From Halomarina litorea (GTDB lineage Archaea > Halobacteriota > Halobacteria > Halobacteriales > Haloarculaceae): a stretch of DNA of 64,000 nt. The stretch lies in contig NZ_CP100448.1 in assembly GCF_024227715.1 (NCBI RefSeq), positions 2,439,655 to 2,503,654 of the forward strand, written 5' to 3'. The notes below the pieces were generated by a model, which saw only the letters and a program-made list of their open reading frames with translations, did not search any database and had not been told where the DNA came from. Shown one piece after another: positions 24,339-33,573 of the stretch. The translations under genes were made by a program, and so were the position numbers. How positions within the stretch are numbered: the first letter of the stretch is position 1; each line of letters opens with the position of its first letter.

Positions 24339-26606
24339 TCACCCGAACAGTCGTTCGCGGAGGGTCCGGGTCCGCCGTTTCTCCGCCAGCAGCATCGAGC
24401 AGTCCACGTCGTCGACCACGTCCATGACGAGGGAACTGGAGACGAGGCGCTTGAGCAGGCCGCGTTCCGTCGCGCCGATGATGACCATGGTGGCGTCGCG
24501 CGAGGCCCGTTCGATTGCGGTCTCGACCTCCCCCGACTCGACGCGGAGTTCCACGTCCGTGAGGTCCTGGTCCTCGGCCCAGTCGGCGAGGAAGGCCCGC
24601 CCCGCCTCCTCGTCGTCGTCGACGTTGAGCAGGGTGACCTCGCTGCCGTACTCCTGCTGGAGGAGTTTGGCGACGGCGGCGCTGAGTTCGGAGTCCGGGC
24701 CGCCCGCCGTGGGCACGAGGATGCGTTCGGGGTCGAACCCGCGGTCCTTGAGCACGAGGAAGTCACACGGCGGGTCGCTGGTCACGTCGTCCATCGCGCT
24801 CTCGACGCGCCCCGGCGAGCCGTGGGTGTCCTCGCCCCAGCCCATCACGACGAGGTCGGCCTTGTGGTTCTTCGCCGTCTCGAACACCTCGTCGAAGCTC
24901 CGGTGGGAGATGATGGTGTGCGTCTCGACGGGGACGCCGAACGTCTCGGCGTCCTTCCGGGCGGATTCGAGCAGGTGTTCGGACTCCGCATCGAGTTTGT
25001 CCACGTGGTCCGCTCCGTACTGGAGCGCCGTCTGGTCGGGGACGGTGACGATGTGGACCGCCTCGACGGTCCCGCCGCGCTGTTTGGCGATGGCGCTCGC
25101 CAGCGTGATGAGGTCCGTCTCGTTGGCCGGATTCGCGAGGGGGACCATCACGCGGTACTCCCCGCCGTCCGGCTGGACGGTGGCGGCCGCCGACACCGCA
25201 CGGTCGGGCATCTCGTCGGCCCGCGAGAGGATGTAGTCGCCCAGCACGCCGCCCTCGCTGGTCCGCGAGCGGGCGTACGCGAAGAACCAGACGACTCCGA
25301 AGGCAACGAACCCAACCGCGAGGGCGATTTCGATGGGGTTCATGAACGCGATGAGCCCGAACGACGTGAGCGCGCCGAGGACGGGAACGACCGGGTACAG
25401 CGGGACCCGGTACGCTGGCTGGTACTCGGGAGTATCCGCCTGACGCATGACGATGAGCGCGACGTTCAGCAGTCCGTAGACGATGAGGTGGAGGACGCTT
25501 CCCGCCTTCGCCAGGGTCTTCACGTCACCGAGAACGATGAACGCGACGATGATGACGCCCGTCACTGCGATAGATCGATAGGGGGTCGCGAACCGCGGGT
25601 GAACGTCGTTGAGTGCTGCACTGACTAACTTGTCCCGGCCCATCGCGAAGTTGATGCGCGAGGACGCGAGGATGGAGGCGTTCGCACTGGAGGCCGTCGC
25701 GAGCAGTCCGGCGAACGTCAACAGTCCGACACCGACGGCCGCGAGACCGAACGCACCGAAGGCGACTTCCGCGACGTCGAGTACTGGCGTCGTCGTGAAT
25801 TCCGGTGCCAGTTGTTTCCAGTTGATGACGCCCATCAGGACGACCATGATGATCGCGTACATCGTCGTCACGATGACGACACTCCCGATGACTGCTAACG
25901 GGAGGTTCCGCCCAGGGTTTTTGAGTTCCTCGGCGACCGTCGTGATCTTCGCGAAGCCGAGGAACGAGACGAACACCAGCGCGGTCCCTGGAAGGATGGC
26001 GCTCGCACCTCCGGTCTCCGGCGGAAAGAACGGTCGAAGGGTCGAGAAGTTCGCCTGTAGGAGCCCGAGAATCGAGAATACTGAGAGGATCGCCACGAGG
26101 AGGACGACGATGATGGTCTGGAGACGGCCGGTCTCTTTGGCCCCGACGTAGTTGACACCGATGAACACGAGTCCGGCGACGAGGGCCCCGACCTGGAACG
26201 AGGAGAGACCAACGGTTCCTACCGAACCTAGCGAGAAGGTGAGGTCGGGAATCGGGAGGAAGGTGGCGAGGTACTCCCCGAAACCGAGCGTGTAGAAGGC
26301 GCTGGCGAACGCCAGCCCCATCCAGTTGCCCCACCCGGCGATGGAACCGAACAGCGGACCGAGCGCGTGGTTGACGTAGTAGTAGCTGCCGCCAGCTTTC
26401 GGCATCGCGGTACCGAGTTCGCTCGCCGACATCGCGGTGAACAGTGAGATGACTCCGCCAGCGACGAACGAAAGTGCGACGGCGGGTCCCGCGGCGGCGG
26501 CGGCTTGTCCCGGCAGGACGAAGATACCCGCACCGATCATCGTGCCGATGCCGATGGTCAGCGCCGCGAGGGGGCCGAGGTCCTTCGCGAGTTCCTGGTC
26601 GCTCAT
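24339..26606 (-). CDS. APC-family amino-acid transporter fused to two universal-stress domains
   Basis: 755 residues. Residues 1 to about 430 form an APC permease of 12 helices beginning GPLAALTIGIGTMIGAGIFV, the substrate-binding first helix with unwound GTMIGAGIF, and KAGGSYYYVNHALGPLFG. Two tandem UspA domains follow, roughly 460-595 (YRVMVPLANPANETDLITLA, MGWGEDTHGSP) and 600-750 (RILVPTAGGPDSELSAAVAK, IIGATERGLLKRLVSSS); the second has a G.x..G-like nucleotide loop. The domains probably sense nucleotide or stress state and gate amino-acid uptake. A free UspA protein is encoded just upstream. Confidence 0.9.
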   Translation of the reverse strand: MSDQELAKDLGPLAALTIGIGTMIGAGIFVLPGQAAAAAGPAVALSFVAGGVISLFTAMSASELGTAMPKAGGSYYYVNHALGPLFGSIAGWGNWMGLAFASAFYTLGFGEYLATFLPIPDLTFSLGSVGTVGLSSFQVGALVAGLVFIGVNYVGAKETGRLQTIIVVLLVAILSVFSILGLLQANFSTLRPFFPPETGGASAILPGTALVFVSFLGFAKITTVAEELKNPGRNLPLAVIGSVVIVTTMYAIIMVVLMGVINWKQLAPEFTTTPVLDVAEVAFGAFGLAAVGVGLLTFAGLLATASSANASILASSRINFAMGRDKLVSAALNDVHPRFATPYRSIAVTGVIIVAFIVLGDVKTLAKAGSVLHLIVYGLLNVALIVMRQADTPEYQPAYRVPLYPVVPVLGALTSFGLIAFMNPIEIALAVGFVAFGVVWFFAYARSRTSEGGVLGDYILSRADEMPDRAVSAAATVQPDGGEYRVMVPLANPANETDLITLASAIAKQRGGTVEAVHIVTVPDQTALQYGADHVDKLDAESEHLLESARKDAETFGVPVETHTIISHRSFDEVFETAKNHKADLVVMGWGEDTHGSPGRVESAMDDVTSDPPCDFLVLKDRGFDPERILVPTAGGPDSELSAAVAKLLQQEYGSEVTLLNVDDDEEAGRAFLADWAEDQDLTDVELRVESGEVETAIERASRDATMVIIGATERGLLKRLVSSSLVMDVVDDVDCSMLLAEKRRTRTLRERLFG

Positions 26607-26663
26607 CGTCGTGACTCGAACCGAGTGGCTGCTACGGGACGACCGGACCGGGTGCGTCGTGGC

Positions 26664-27077
26664 TTACGCATCCGCACCTCCGGGCAGGGCTACGACCGGG
26701 CGGTCCGTCTCGGTGACCAGCGCGAGCGTCCGGTCGCCCGAGAGCAACTGGACCCACCGGCTCCCCCCGCGTGGGAGGAAGACCACGGCGCTGGCGTCCA
26801 TCTCGCGGGCCGCGTCGAAGACGGCGCCGACGATGTCGTCGTCGTAGCGCATCTCGGTCGCCGCGTCCGGAAACGTCTCGCGGAAGGCATCGAACGACTC
26901 CGCGGCGATGCCCTCGCTCTGCTCGACGGGCGTCTTGTCCGGCGCGCCGCCCCCCTTCTCGACGACGTGGATGACGGTGACGCGGTCGGGGTCGTAGCGG
27001 GCGAGTGCCGCGGCCGTCGACCGCGCGTCCTCGACGTTCGCGACCGGAACGAGGACGTTCGCGAGCAGGCCGCTCAT
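26664..27077 (-). CDS. Universal stress protein (UspA fold)
   Basis: 137 residues from ATG 27077; upstream in-frame sequence is promoter DNA. Begins MSGLLANVLVPVANVEDARS, a UspA strand-helix, and ends with FLPRGGSRWVQLLSGDRTLA and a VVALPGG strand; the ATP loop G-2x-G-9x-G(S/T) is not complete, so ATP binding is doubtful. It lies 57 bp upstream of the APC-Usp fusion on the same strand, probably one operon and one regulatory unit. Confidence 0.82.
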   Translation of the reverse strand: MSGLLANVLVPVANVEDARSTAAALARYDPDRVTVIHVVEKGGGAPDKTPVEQSEGIAAESFDAFRETFPDAATEMRYDDDIVGAVFDAAREMDASAVVFLPRGGSRWVQLLSGDRTLALVTETDRPVVALPGGADA

Positions 27078-27080
27078 CGT

Positions 27081-27140
27081 AGCGGTACCCCTCCAGTGGC
27101 GTCGCTCGAGTGCATATGCACCGACCGATGAGCGGTACCC
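27081..27140. promoter_or_regulatory. Direct repeats and palindrome in the usp/trkA divergent region
   Basis: The 10-mer AGCGGTACCC occurs at 27081-27090 and again at 27131-27140, exactly 50 bp apart, with the perfect palindrome TGCATATGCA at 27111-27120 between. This gap carries the promoters of the usp gene (minus) and trkA (plus; GATTTAGC near 27178). Possible operator sites; no protein is known. Confidence 0.4.
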
Positions 27141-27225
27141 GCATAACGCTTCGTTCTCGGAACCGGATGATGAAAACGGATTTAGCCCCGTCGGTCCACC
27201 TGCGTGGTATGACGCGAGGGTCGCC

Positions 27226-28557
27226 GTGCGCGTAATCGTCGTCGGTGCTGGCGAGGTCGGGTCGAGCATCGCCGCCTCGCTGTGTCAGAGCCACGAGGTG
27301 GTGGTCGTCGACATCGACTCCGAACGGGTGGGGTCGCTCACGTACGACATCGACGTCCTCGCGGTGCAGGGCGACGGCGGCAACCTCGAGACGCTCCGCG
27401 AGGCGGGCATCGAGGAGGCCGACCTGCTCATCGCGAGTACGGACGACGACGAGACGAACATCGTCACCTGCGGGACGGCCAAAACCGTCAGCGACGCGTT
27501 CACCATCGCCCGCGTGAAGGACAAGCAGTACCTCGACACGTGGCGGGGCACCGAGGGGGCCTTGGGCATCGACTTCATGGTCTGTACGGTCCTGCTCGCC
27601 GCCCAGACCATCGTCCGCCTCATCGGCCTGCCCGCCGCACAGGACGTCGACGCCTTCGCCAACGGCGCGGTCAGGATGGCCCAGTTCGAGGTTCCCGCGG
27701 ACAGCCCCGTCGCCAACCAGACCGTCGCCCAGGCCGACCGGTTCCCGTCGCTGACGTTCGCCGCCATCATCCGGAACGGCGAGATAATCATCCCGTCAGG
27801 TGACACCGTCATCAACTCGGGGGACGAACTCGTCGTCATCGGCAGTCCCGAGAGCGTCCGGGAGTTCGGCGCGGACATCTCGCCCGACGACGCCGGCCCG
27901 CGCGACATCGTCATCGTCGGCGGGAGCGAGGTGGGCTATCAGGTCGCCCGCCTGCTGGAGGCGAGGGACTTCCGCCCGCGACTCATCGAGCGCGACCCCG
28001 AGCGGGCGCGCGAACTCGCCGAAGCATTGCCGAAGACGACGGTGATGGAGTCCGACGCGACCGACCGGGCGTTCCTCGAACGCGAGAACGTTGGCGAGGC
28101 CGACACCGTGGTCGCCACGCTGGAGAGCGACGAGAAGAACCTGCTCGCCGGCCTGCTCACGAAACGGCTCGGCGCGGGGCGTGCCGTCGCGCTCACCGAG
28201 ACGGGCGAATACGTCGAACTGTTCGAGGCGGTCGGACTGGACGTGGCCGTCAACCCCCGCGAGGTGGCCGCAGAGGAGATAACGCGATTCACCCGGGAAC
28301 AGCGCGCCGAGAACGTCGCCATCATCGAGGGCGACCAGGCGGAGGTGCTCGAACTCACCGTCGACGCCGACAGCGCGCTCACGGGGCGGCCCATCCAGGA
28401 GACGGTGGCGGACCTCCCGGAGGGGACGGTCATCGGGGCCATCACCCGGGACGGCGAACTCATCACCCCGCGCGGGGAGACGGTCATCGAGGCCGGCGAC
28501 CACGTCGTCCTGTTCGCCCGGACGGAGGACATCGACGACATCGCGGCGCGGGTGTAA
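27226..28557 (+). CDS. trkA: Trk potassium-uptake regulator TrkA, two RCK repeats
   Basis: 443 residues from GTG 27226 (MRVIVVGAGEVGSSIAASL). Two NAD-binding Rossmann domains (the second starts RDIVIVGGSEVGYQVARLL at about 226), each followed by a TrkA-C domain (PSGDTVINSGDELVVIG; PRGETVIEAGDHVVLFA). It is the cytosolic gating ring that binds nucleotides and controls the TrkH channel encoded next. Seven bases separate its stop from the trkH relic. Confidence 0.93.
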   Translation: MRVIVVGAGEVGSSIAASLCQSHEVVVVDIDSERVGSLTYDIDVLAVQGDGGNLETLREAGIEEADLLIASTDDDETNIVTCGTAKTVSDAFTIARVKDKQYLDTWRGTEGALGIDFMVCTVLLAAQTIVRLIGLPAAQDVDAFANGAVRMAQFEVPADSPVANQTVAQADRFPSLTFAAIIRNGEIIIPSGDTVINSGDELVVIGSPESVREFGADISPDDAGPRDIVIVGGSEVGYQVARLLEARDFRPRLIERDPERARELAEALPKTTVMESDATDRAFLERENVGEADTVVATLESDEKNLLAGLLTKRLGAGRAVALTETGEYVELFEAVGLDVAVNPREVAAEEITRFTREQRAENVAIIEGDQAEVLELTVDADSALTGRPIQETVADLPEGTVIGAITRDGELITPRGETVIEAGDHVVLFARTEDIDDIAARV

Positions 28558-28563
28558 GCGGCG

Positions 28564-28903
28564 ATGCGGCTTCGAGTCGACTGGCGGACCAGCGCGAGCA
28601 TCCTCGGGACCATCCTCCAGATTCTGGCACTCCCGCTTGCTCGGCGCGATGGGTGCGGCCGCCTCCACCTTCTTCAACATCGGCCCGGCCTTCGACTTCG
28701 CGGGCCCCTACGGGAGCTACGAGCCGTTTCCCGACTCGACGAAACTCGTGATGGTCGTGATGATGTGGATCGGGCGTATCGAGATATTCCCCGTCCTGAA
28801 CCTCCTCACGGTGGCGTTCTGGCGCTCCTGCCCCGACCGCGAGACGGAGGATTCATGTCGTCGCCGTGGGTGCATCCGATGTGATTTCGAGGGACATCGA
28901 TGA
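28564..28903 (+). pseudogene. trkH: trkH deletion relic (N- and C-termini only)
   Basis: Bases 28564 to about 28635 encode MRLRVDWRTSASILGTILQI, matching the start of the intact TrkH that follows (MSRVRVDWRASLSLVGTVLR). From about 28637, in another frame, the sequence reads ASTFFNIGPAFDFAGPYGSY and MWIGRIEIFPVLNLLTVAFW, matching the last 65 residues of TrkH (ASTLGNVGPGFGSLGPFGSY, MWVGRLEIFPVLVLLTGAYW). Some 410 central residues are missing. The relic's final frame still ends in TGA overlapping the ATG of trkH at 28900, as if it had once been coupled to it. Confidence 0.85.
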
Positions 28904-30438
28904 GTAGGGTCCGCGTCGACTGGCGGGCCAGCCTCAGTCTCGTCGGAACCGTCCTGCGCTACCTCTCGGTGGCGCTCGCCTTCCCGCTCGCCGTCGCGGT
29001 CTACTACGGCGACGACATCGAGGTGTTCGTCGCGACCATCGCACTCACCGTCGTCGTCGGTCTCGCCCTCGAATCGCTCGACGAGGACCCGGACCTCGGC
29101 CCCCGCGAGGGGTTTCTGATGGTCGCGCTGACGTGGTTGCTCGTCGCCGTCGTCGGCACCGTCCCCTACCTGCTGGCGGGGATCGGGAGCGAGTCGACGC
29201 TCGCCGACCCGATCTACGCGCTGTTCGAGTCGATGAGCGGCTTCACCACCACCGGCGCGACGGTGATGGGCGACATCTCGTTCGACACCCACTCGCGCGC
29301 GCTCCTGATGTGGCGACAGCTGACGCAGTGGCTCGGCGGCATGGGTATCGTCGTCCTCGCCGTCGCCATCCTCCCCGAACTCTCCGTGGGCGGTGCGCAA
29401 CTGATGGACGCGGAGGCGCCCGGCCCCGGCATCGAGAAACTCACGCCGCGCATCGCGGAGACGGCCCGCGTCCTCTGGCTGGTGTATCTGGGCTTCACCG
29501 TCCTCCAGGTCCTCCTCCTCTACGGGCTCCACCTCGTCGGGATGGCCCCGAACATGACGTTCTACAACGCCGTCGCCCACGCCCTGACGACGATGCCCAC
29601 CGGTGGGTTCTCCCCGGAGGCCGACAGCATCGCGGCGTTCTCGGCGGCCGTTCAGTGGGTCGTCATCCCGTTCATGGTCGTCGCTGGGACCAACTTCGCG
29701 CTGTTCTGGCAACTCGTCGACCGCAACCCGCGGCGACTCGTTCGAGACACGGAGTTCCGGGCGTACCTCGGCGTCATGGCCGTCATCACCGCCGTGTTGA
29801 CCGGTCTGCTGTTCACCGGGAGCGCACCCGTCCTCGACCTCGGGGGGGCCACGCAGGGCGTCGCGGAGAACTCGCTGCGACAGGCGACCTTCCAGGTCGT
29901 CTCGGTGGTGACGACGACGGGGTACGCCACCAGCGACTTCGCCCAGTGGGGCGAGGGCGCGAAGTACCTCCTCCTGTTCGCCATGTTCATCGGCGGGTCC
30001 GGCGGGTCCACCGGTGGCGCGATCAAGATCATCCGCTGGGTGGTCATCGTGAAGGCCCTCCGCCGGGAACTGTTCACCACCGTCCACCCCGAGGCCGTCC
30101 GCCCGGTCCGCATCGCGGGCACCGTCATCGACGAACGGGCCATCCGAGGGATATACGCCTTCACGCTCCTCTACTTCGTCCTCTTCTTCGTCGGGACGAT
30201 CATCGTCATCGTGGACGCGGGACGGGTGGGCTACCCCATCGACGTCCTCGAAGCGATGAGCGCCACCGCCTCGACGCTCGGCAACGTCGGGCCGGGGTTC
30301 GGGTCGCTCGGCCCGTTCGGGAGCTACCAAGGGTTCCCGGCCACCTCGAAGCTCCTGATGGTTTTTTTCATGTGGGTCGGTCGGCTGGAGATATTCCCTG
30401 TCCTCGTCCTGTTGACGGGCGCATACTGGCGGTCCTGA
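28900..30438 (+). CDS. trkH: Trk potassium channel/transporter TrkH
   Basis: 512 residues, four pore repeats of the TrkH/KtrB fold. Selectivity-type segments include SGFTTTGATVM, TTMPTGGFSPEA, TTTGYATSDFAQW and ASTLGNVGPGFGS. It imports K+ under TrkA control, essential for osmotic balance in a salt-in halophile. ATG 28900 overlaps the relic's stop. Codon region 30362-30368 is a run of seven T, rare for this genome. Operon: trkA, relic, trkH. Confidence 0.94.
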   Translation: MSRVRVDWRASLSLVGTVLRYLSVALAFPLAVAVYYGDDIEVFVATIALTVVVGLALESLDEDPDLGPREGFLMVALTWLLVAVVGTVPYLLAGIGSESTLADPIYALFESMSGFTTTGATVMGDISFDTHSRALLMWRQLTQWLGGMGIVVLAVAILPELSVGGAQLMDAEAPGPGIEKLTPRIAETARVLWLVYLGFTVLQVLLLYGLHLVGMAPNMTFYNAVAHALTTMPTGGFSPEADSIAAFSAAVQWVVIPFMVVAGTNFALFWQLVDRNPRRLVRDTEFRAYLGVMAVITAVLTGLLFTGSAPVLDLGGATQGVAENSLRQATFQVVSVVTTTGYATSDFAQWGEGAKYLLLFAMFIGGSGGSTGGAIKIIRWVVIVKALRRELFTTVHPEAVRPVRIAGTVIDERAIRGIYAFTLLYFVLFFVGTIIVIVDAGRVGYPIDVLEAMSATASTLGNVGPGFGSLGPFGSYQGFPATSKLLMVFFMWVGRLEIFPVLVLLTGAYWRS

Positions 30439-30631
30439 GACGGTCGGGACGCTCGAGCGTCGCCGGTTCGAACAGGGCGCCGAAGCGGTCACATCGACGG
30501 AGACACCGCGGACCTGCGAGTGTACGTCCTCGGGTCTAGACGGGTCCTTCTTCGTGAGTTCGTCCCCGACCGGACCCTTGGACGACCGAGACAAGCACCA
30601 GTCCTATCTGGTGTCCGGGAGCAGAGAGCGC

Positions 30632-30766
30632 ATGGTTCGAAAGTCGACGTTCGTGATACTCGCCGGAGTCGTGTTCCTGTTCATCCCCATCCCGCCTGTG
30701 GCGACCATCATCGGTCTCGTCCTGTTGGCCCTCGGACTGGGCCTGCGGTTCTTTACGAGTAGCTGA
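30632..30766 (+). CDS. Small one- or two-helix membrane protein
   Basis: 44 residues starting ATG 30632: MVRKSTFVILAGVVFLFIPI followed by PVATIIGLVLLALGLGLRFF. Two short hydrophobic stretches around an IPIPP turn, positively charged N-terminus. Similar short hairpin proteins are frequent in haloarchaea with no known role. It lies 193 bp after trkH; that gap shows no gene. Confidence 0.6.
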   Translation: MVRKSTFVILAGVVFLFIPIPPVATIIGLVLLALGLGLRFFTSS

Positions 30767-30786
30767 CGACCTAGCGTCCCACCCTC

Positions 30787-32469
30787 TCAGGGGTCGAACC
30801 CGTAGAGGACCGACCGGGCGAACACGAGGATGGGGATGATCTCGAGGCGGCCGACCCACATGTTCAGGACGAACATTCCCTCGGCGACGGGGTGCATCGT
30901 CGGACCGGTGATACCCGTCGAGAGGCCGACGTTCCCCTGTGCGCTCGCCACCTCGAACAGCGCGTCGGCGTAGCCGAACTCCGCGGGCACGACGTTCACG
31001 AGGAGGAGACTGGAGGCGACGAGCAAGAGCACCCACAGCAGGCTGACGATGGCCGCCTCGGAGAACTCCCGTTCCATCTCCTCGCGTCTGAGTGTCCGGT
31101 CGCCGATACGGGTGGTGACGATGGCGCTGGCCGGAAGGAACACGCGTGAGAACTGCCATCCGATACCGCGGGCGACGGTGTAGCCCCGGATGATCTTGAT
31201 GCCGCCCACGGTGGACCCGGCGGCCCCGCCGAGTACCATCGCGCCCGAGAGCAGGAGCTTCCCGCCGTCGGCCCACTCGCCGATGGGTGAGGACTGGAAC
31301 CCGGTACACGAGAGGGCGCTGACGAACTGGAAGACGGCGTCGCGCACGGCGTCGACCTGCCCGGTCGAGAGGCCGAGACTAGAGACTGCGACCACCTCGC
31401 CGAAGCCCGCCGGACCGACCGTGAAGCCGAGTTGAAGCGCCAGCAGCGTCGAGCCGACGGCAAACAGCACGAACAGCCAGCGCGTCTGGAGGTCGCTCAC
31501 GAGCACACCGAAGTCGCGGTTCCGCAGGACGCCGTAGTGAATCGGGAAGGCGATGGCCCCGAGGGTCATGATGGGCAGGAGGAGCGTCTCGACGAGCGGT
31601 GAGTTGTACGTCCCGATGGACCCGTCGGTGACGGAGAATCCGCCCGTCGAGAGGGCAGTCATGGCGTGGTTGAGCGCCTGCCAGAACGCCTCCCCCGGCG
31701 CGAGCGACCCCGCGTATGCGCTCGGGCTGAACAGGAGCGCGAGGAAGAGGACGAAGACCGAGAGGACCGTGTACAGCAGGAATATCTTCCAGACGGTCCG
31801 TACCGTCGAGACGACGCTCGGGTGTATCTTCTCCTCTCTCGTCTCGCTGCGGTAGAGGGCGTAACTCCCCGACCCCGGACGGGCGAGGATGGAGACGGTC
31901 AGGACGATGACGCCGACGCCCCCGACCCACTGCATGAGCGAGCGCCACCACTGGACGGTCCGGGGAAGCGAGGGTTCGTGGACGGCCATCGTCAGGCCCG
32001 ACCCGGTCCACCCGCTCATCGACTCGAAGAGGGCGTGCAGGGGCGACCGGAAGTACGCAAGGCTCGACAGCGTCGTCGACGACCCGACCCGTATCGGCTC
32101 CCACCCCTCGGTTCCGGTCGCGGGAACGTACGTCGCCATCACGTCGGGAGGGACGAAGTACGCACTCAGGAGAAACGGAAGTGCCCCGAAGACGGCGACG
32201 GAGAACCACCCACCTGCCGCGATGACCATCCCGTGTTTTATCCGTGGAGCGGGGGCGGCGTCGAACCGGCGGTGTACGAACGCACCGGCGGCCGCGGTGA
32301 TTCCCCCGGCGGTGAGGAAGGCGAGGGCGACGTACCACTCGCCGAATGCGAGCGCGAGGGTCGCCGAGAGCGTTATCAGTCCCGACTCCATGAGGACGAG
32401 CGACCCGACGTCTCGGAGGACGATGGCGAGGTCGGTACGGAGACCGCCGATAGTCTGGCGCCGGGCCAT
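30787..32469 (-). CDS. trkH: Second TrkH-family potassium transporter
   Basis: 560 residues. TrkH pattern with four pore loops: SMSGWTGSGLTMAVHEP, MTALSTGGFSVTDG, SALSCTGFQSSPIGEW and ASAQGNVGLSTGITGP. It differs from the trkH at 28.9 kb both in length and in loop sequences, so it is a separate subfamily rather than a recent copy. Its start overlaps the last base of trkA (32469). Convergent to the small membrane protein gene. Confidence 0.92.
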   Translation of the reverse strand: MARRQTIGGLRTDLAIVLRDVGSLVLMESGLITLSATLALAFGEWYVALAFLTAGGITAAAGAFVHRRFDAAPAPRIKHGMVIAAGGWFSVAVFGALPFLLSAYFVPPDVMATYVPATGTEGWEPIRVGSSTTLSSLAYFRSPLHALFESMSGWTGSGLTMAVHEPSLPRTVQWWRSLMQWVGGVGVIVLTVSILARPGSGSYALYRSETREEKIHPSVVSTVRTVWKIFLLYTVLSVFVLFLALLFSPSAYAGSLAPGEAFWQALNHAMTALSTGGFSVTDGSIGTYNSPLVETLLLPIMTLGAIAFPIHYGVLRNRDFGVLVSDLQTRWLFVLFAVGSTLLALQLGFTVGPAGFGEVVAVSSLGLSTGQVDAVRDAVFQFVSALSCTGFQSSPIGEWADGGKLLLSGAMVLGGAAGSTVGGIKIIRGYTVARGIGWQFSRVFLPASAIVTTRIGDRTLRREEMEREFSEAAIVSLLWVLLLVASSLLLVNVVPAEFGYADALFEVASAQGNVGLSTGITGPTMHPVAEGMFVLNMWVGRLEIIPILVFARSVLYGFDP

Positions 32470-33173
32470 CAGCGCACGTCGGGGTGGGTCCCCTCGTGGT
32501 CCTCGAAGTGACCGAACACGTCGGTGATCTCGGGGGTCACCCCGATGGCGGAGTAGACGGTGAGGATGTCGCCCACCTCGATGGTGGTATCACCGCGGGG
32601 AGTGATGGGTTCGCCGTTCCCGTCACGTTCGATGGCGACGACCAGCATGTCGTCGGTGAATTGTCCCTCCTCGGCGGCTCCCTGGAGGGTCTTCCCGACG
32701 ACGGGGGCGTCCTCGCTGACCCGGATCTCGAACACCTCGGCCGACTCGCCGACGGGCATGTAGTCGACGATGCTCGGGCGTTTGACCGCGCGGTAGAGGT
32801 ACTCGGCGATGAGCCGTTGGGGGTTCTCGATGGTGTTGACGCCGATGCGCTCGAACAACGCCATGTGCTCGGGGTCGTGGACCACCGAGACGATGTCCGG
32901 GACCGTCAGTTCCTGTGCCAGCAGGCAGACCATGATGTTCGTGGCGTCCCGGTCCGTCGTCGAGATGAGCGCGTCTGCCCGGTCCGCGCCGGCGTCCACG
33001 AGCGTCTCCTTTACCGTCGCGTCGGCGTTGATGACGAGACAGTCGAACGCCGTGGCCGCGTCGTCGGCCCGTGCCTCGTCGCGTTCGATGATGACCACCT
33101 CGTTGCCGCCCCGCGTGGCGATCTCCGTGAGGGGTCTGCCGATATCTCCCGCCCCGACGATGACGATGTACAT
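32469..33173 (-). CDS. trkA: Second TrkA protein, single RCK unit
   Basis: 234 residues from ATG 33173 (MYIVIVGAGDIGRPLTEIAT); upstream residues in frame look non-coding. One NAD-binding domain plus one TrkA-C domain (PRGDTTIEVGDILTVYSA), half the size of the 443-residue TrkA at 27.2 kb. It forms a two-gene unit with the overlapping trkH on the minus strand. Confidence 0.92.
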   Translation of the reverse strand: MYIVIVGAGDIGRPLTEIATRGGNEVVIIERDEARADDAATAFDCLVINADATVKETLVDAGADRADALISTTDRDATNIMVCLLAQELTVPDIVSVVHDPEHMALFERIGVNTIENPQRLIAEYLYRAVKRPSIVDYMPVGESAEVFEIRVSEDAPVVGKTLQGAAEEGQFTDDMLVVAIERDGNGEPITPRGDTTIEVGDILTVYSAIGVTPEITDVFGHFEDHEGTHPDVR

Positions 33174-33210
33174 CTGCGTCCGGCTACCCCTGGCACCGTT
33201 GAAAATGTAC

Positions 33211-33573
33211 CTATACCCGGACGACGCGTAACTGGTAGCCCTCGTCCGCACCGAACACCTGCCGAAAGCACGCCTCGACGAAGTCGGCGGCGTGTTTGGG
33301 GTCAGCGATGGCCGCGACGTGGACCACTCCCTCGGGGGCCTTCCGCGTCGCCGGTTGTTCGACTTTGAACACCGGGAACTCGGAGAGCAGGTCGTCGAGA
33401 CGCCCTCGCTGGTCGTCGGTGAGCGTCAGCGTCAGCGTCCGGTCGGCGTACTCGACGCGCCCCCCGTCGGATTCGAGGACGACGCCCTCGCTGTCGCGTT
33501 TGCGGTGGGCCGTGATGGCGTCGACGACGAGTCCGAGTCGCTCGCGGGGGTCGCTGGCCTCGAAGCGGGTCAT
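33211..33573 (-). CDS. Conserved haloarchaeal protein, unknown function
   Basis: 120 residues from ATG 33573 (MTRFEASDPRERLGLVVDAI). Mixed alpha/beta: a helix, a small sheet (GVVLESDGGRVEYADRTLTL), DDQRGRLDDLLSEFPVFK, then VVHVAAIADPKHAADFVEAC and a final strand. Codon use is that of a real gene. No motif suggests a function. It lies 37 bp upstream of trkA on the same strand. Confidence 0.7.
   Translation of the reverse strand: MTRFEASDPRERLGLVVDAITAHRKRDSEGVVLESDGGRVEYADRTLTLTLTDDQRGRLDDLLSEFPVFKVEQPATRKAPEGVVHVAAIADPKHAADFVEACFRQVFGADEGYQLRVVRV

Noticed and set aside
28717-30594. Long minus-strand frame opposite trkH
   Set aside because: Antisense composition (Asp/Glu/Arg/His-rich with no fold); the plus strand has clear TrkH pore loops.
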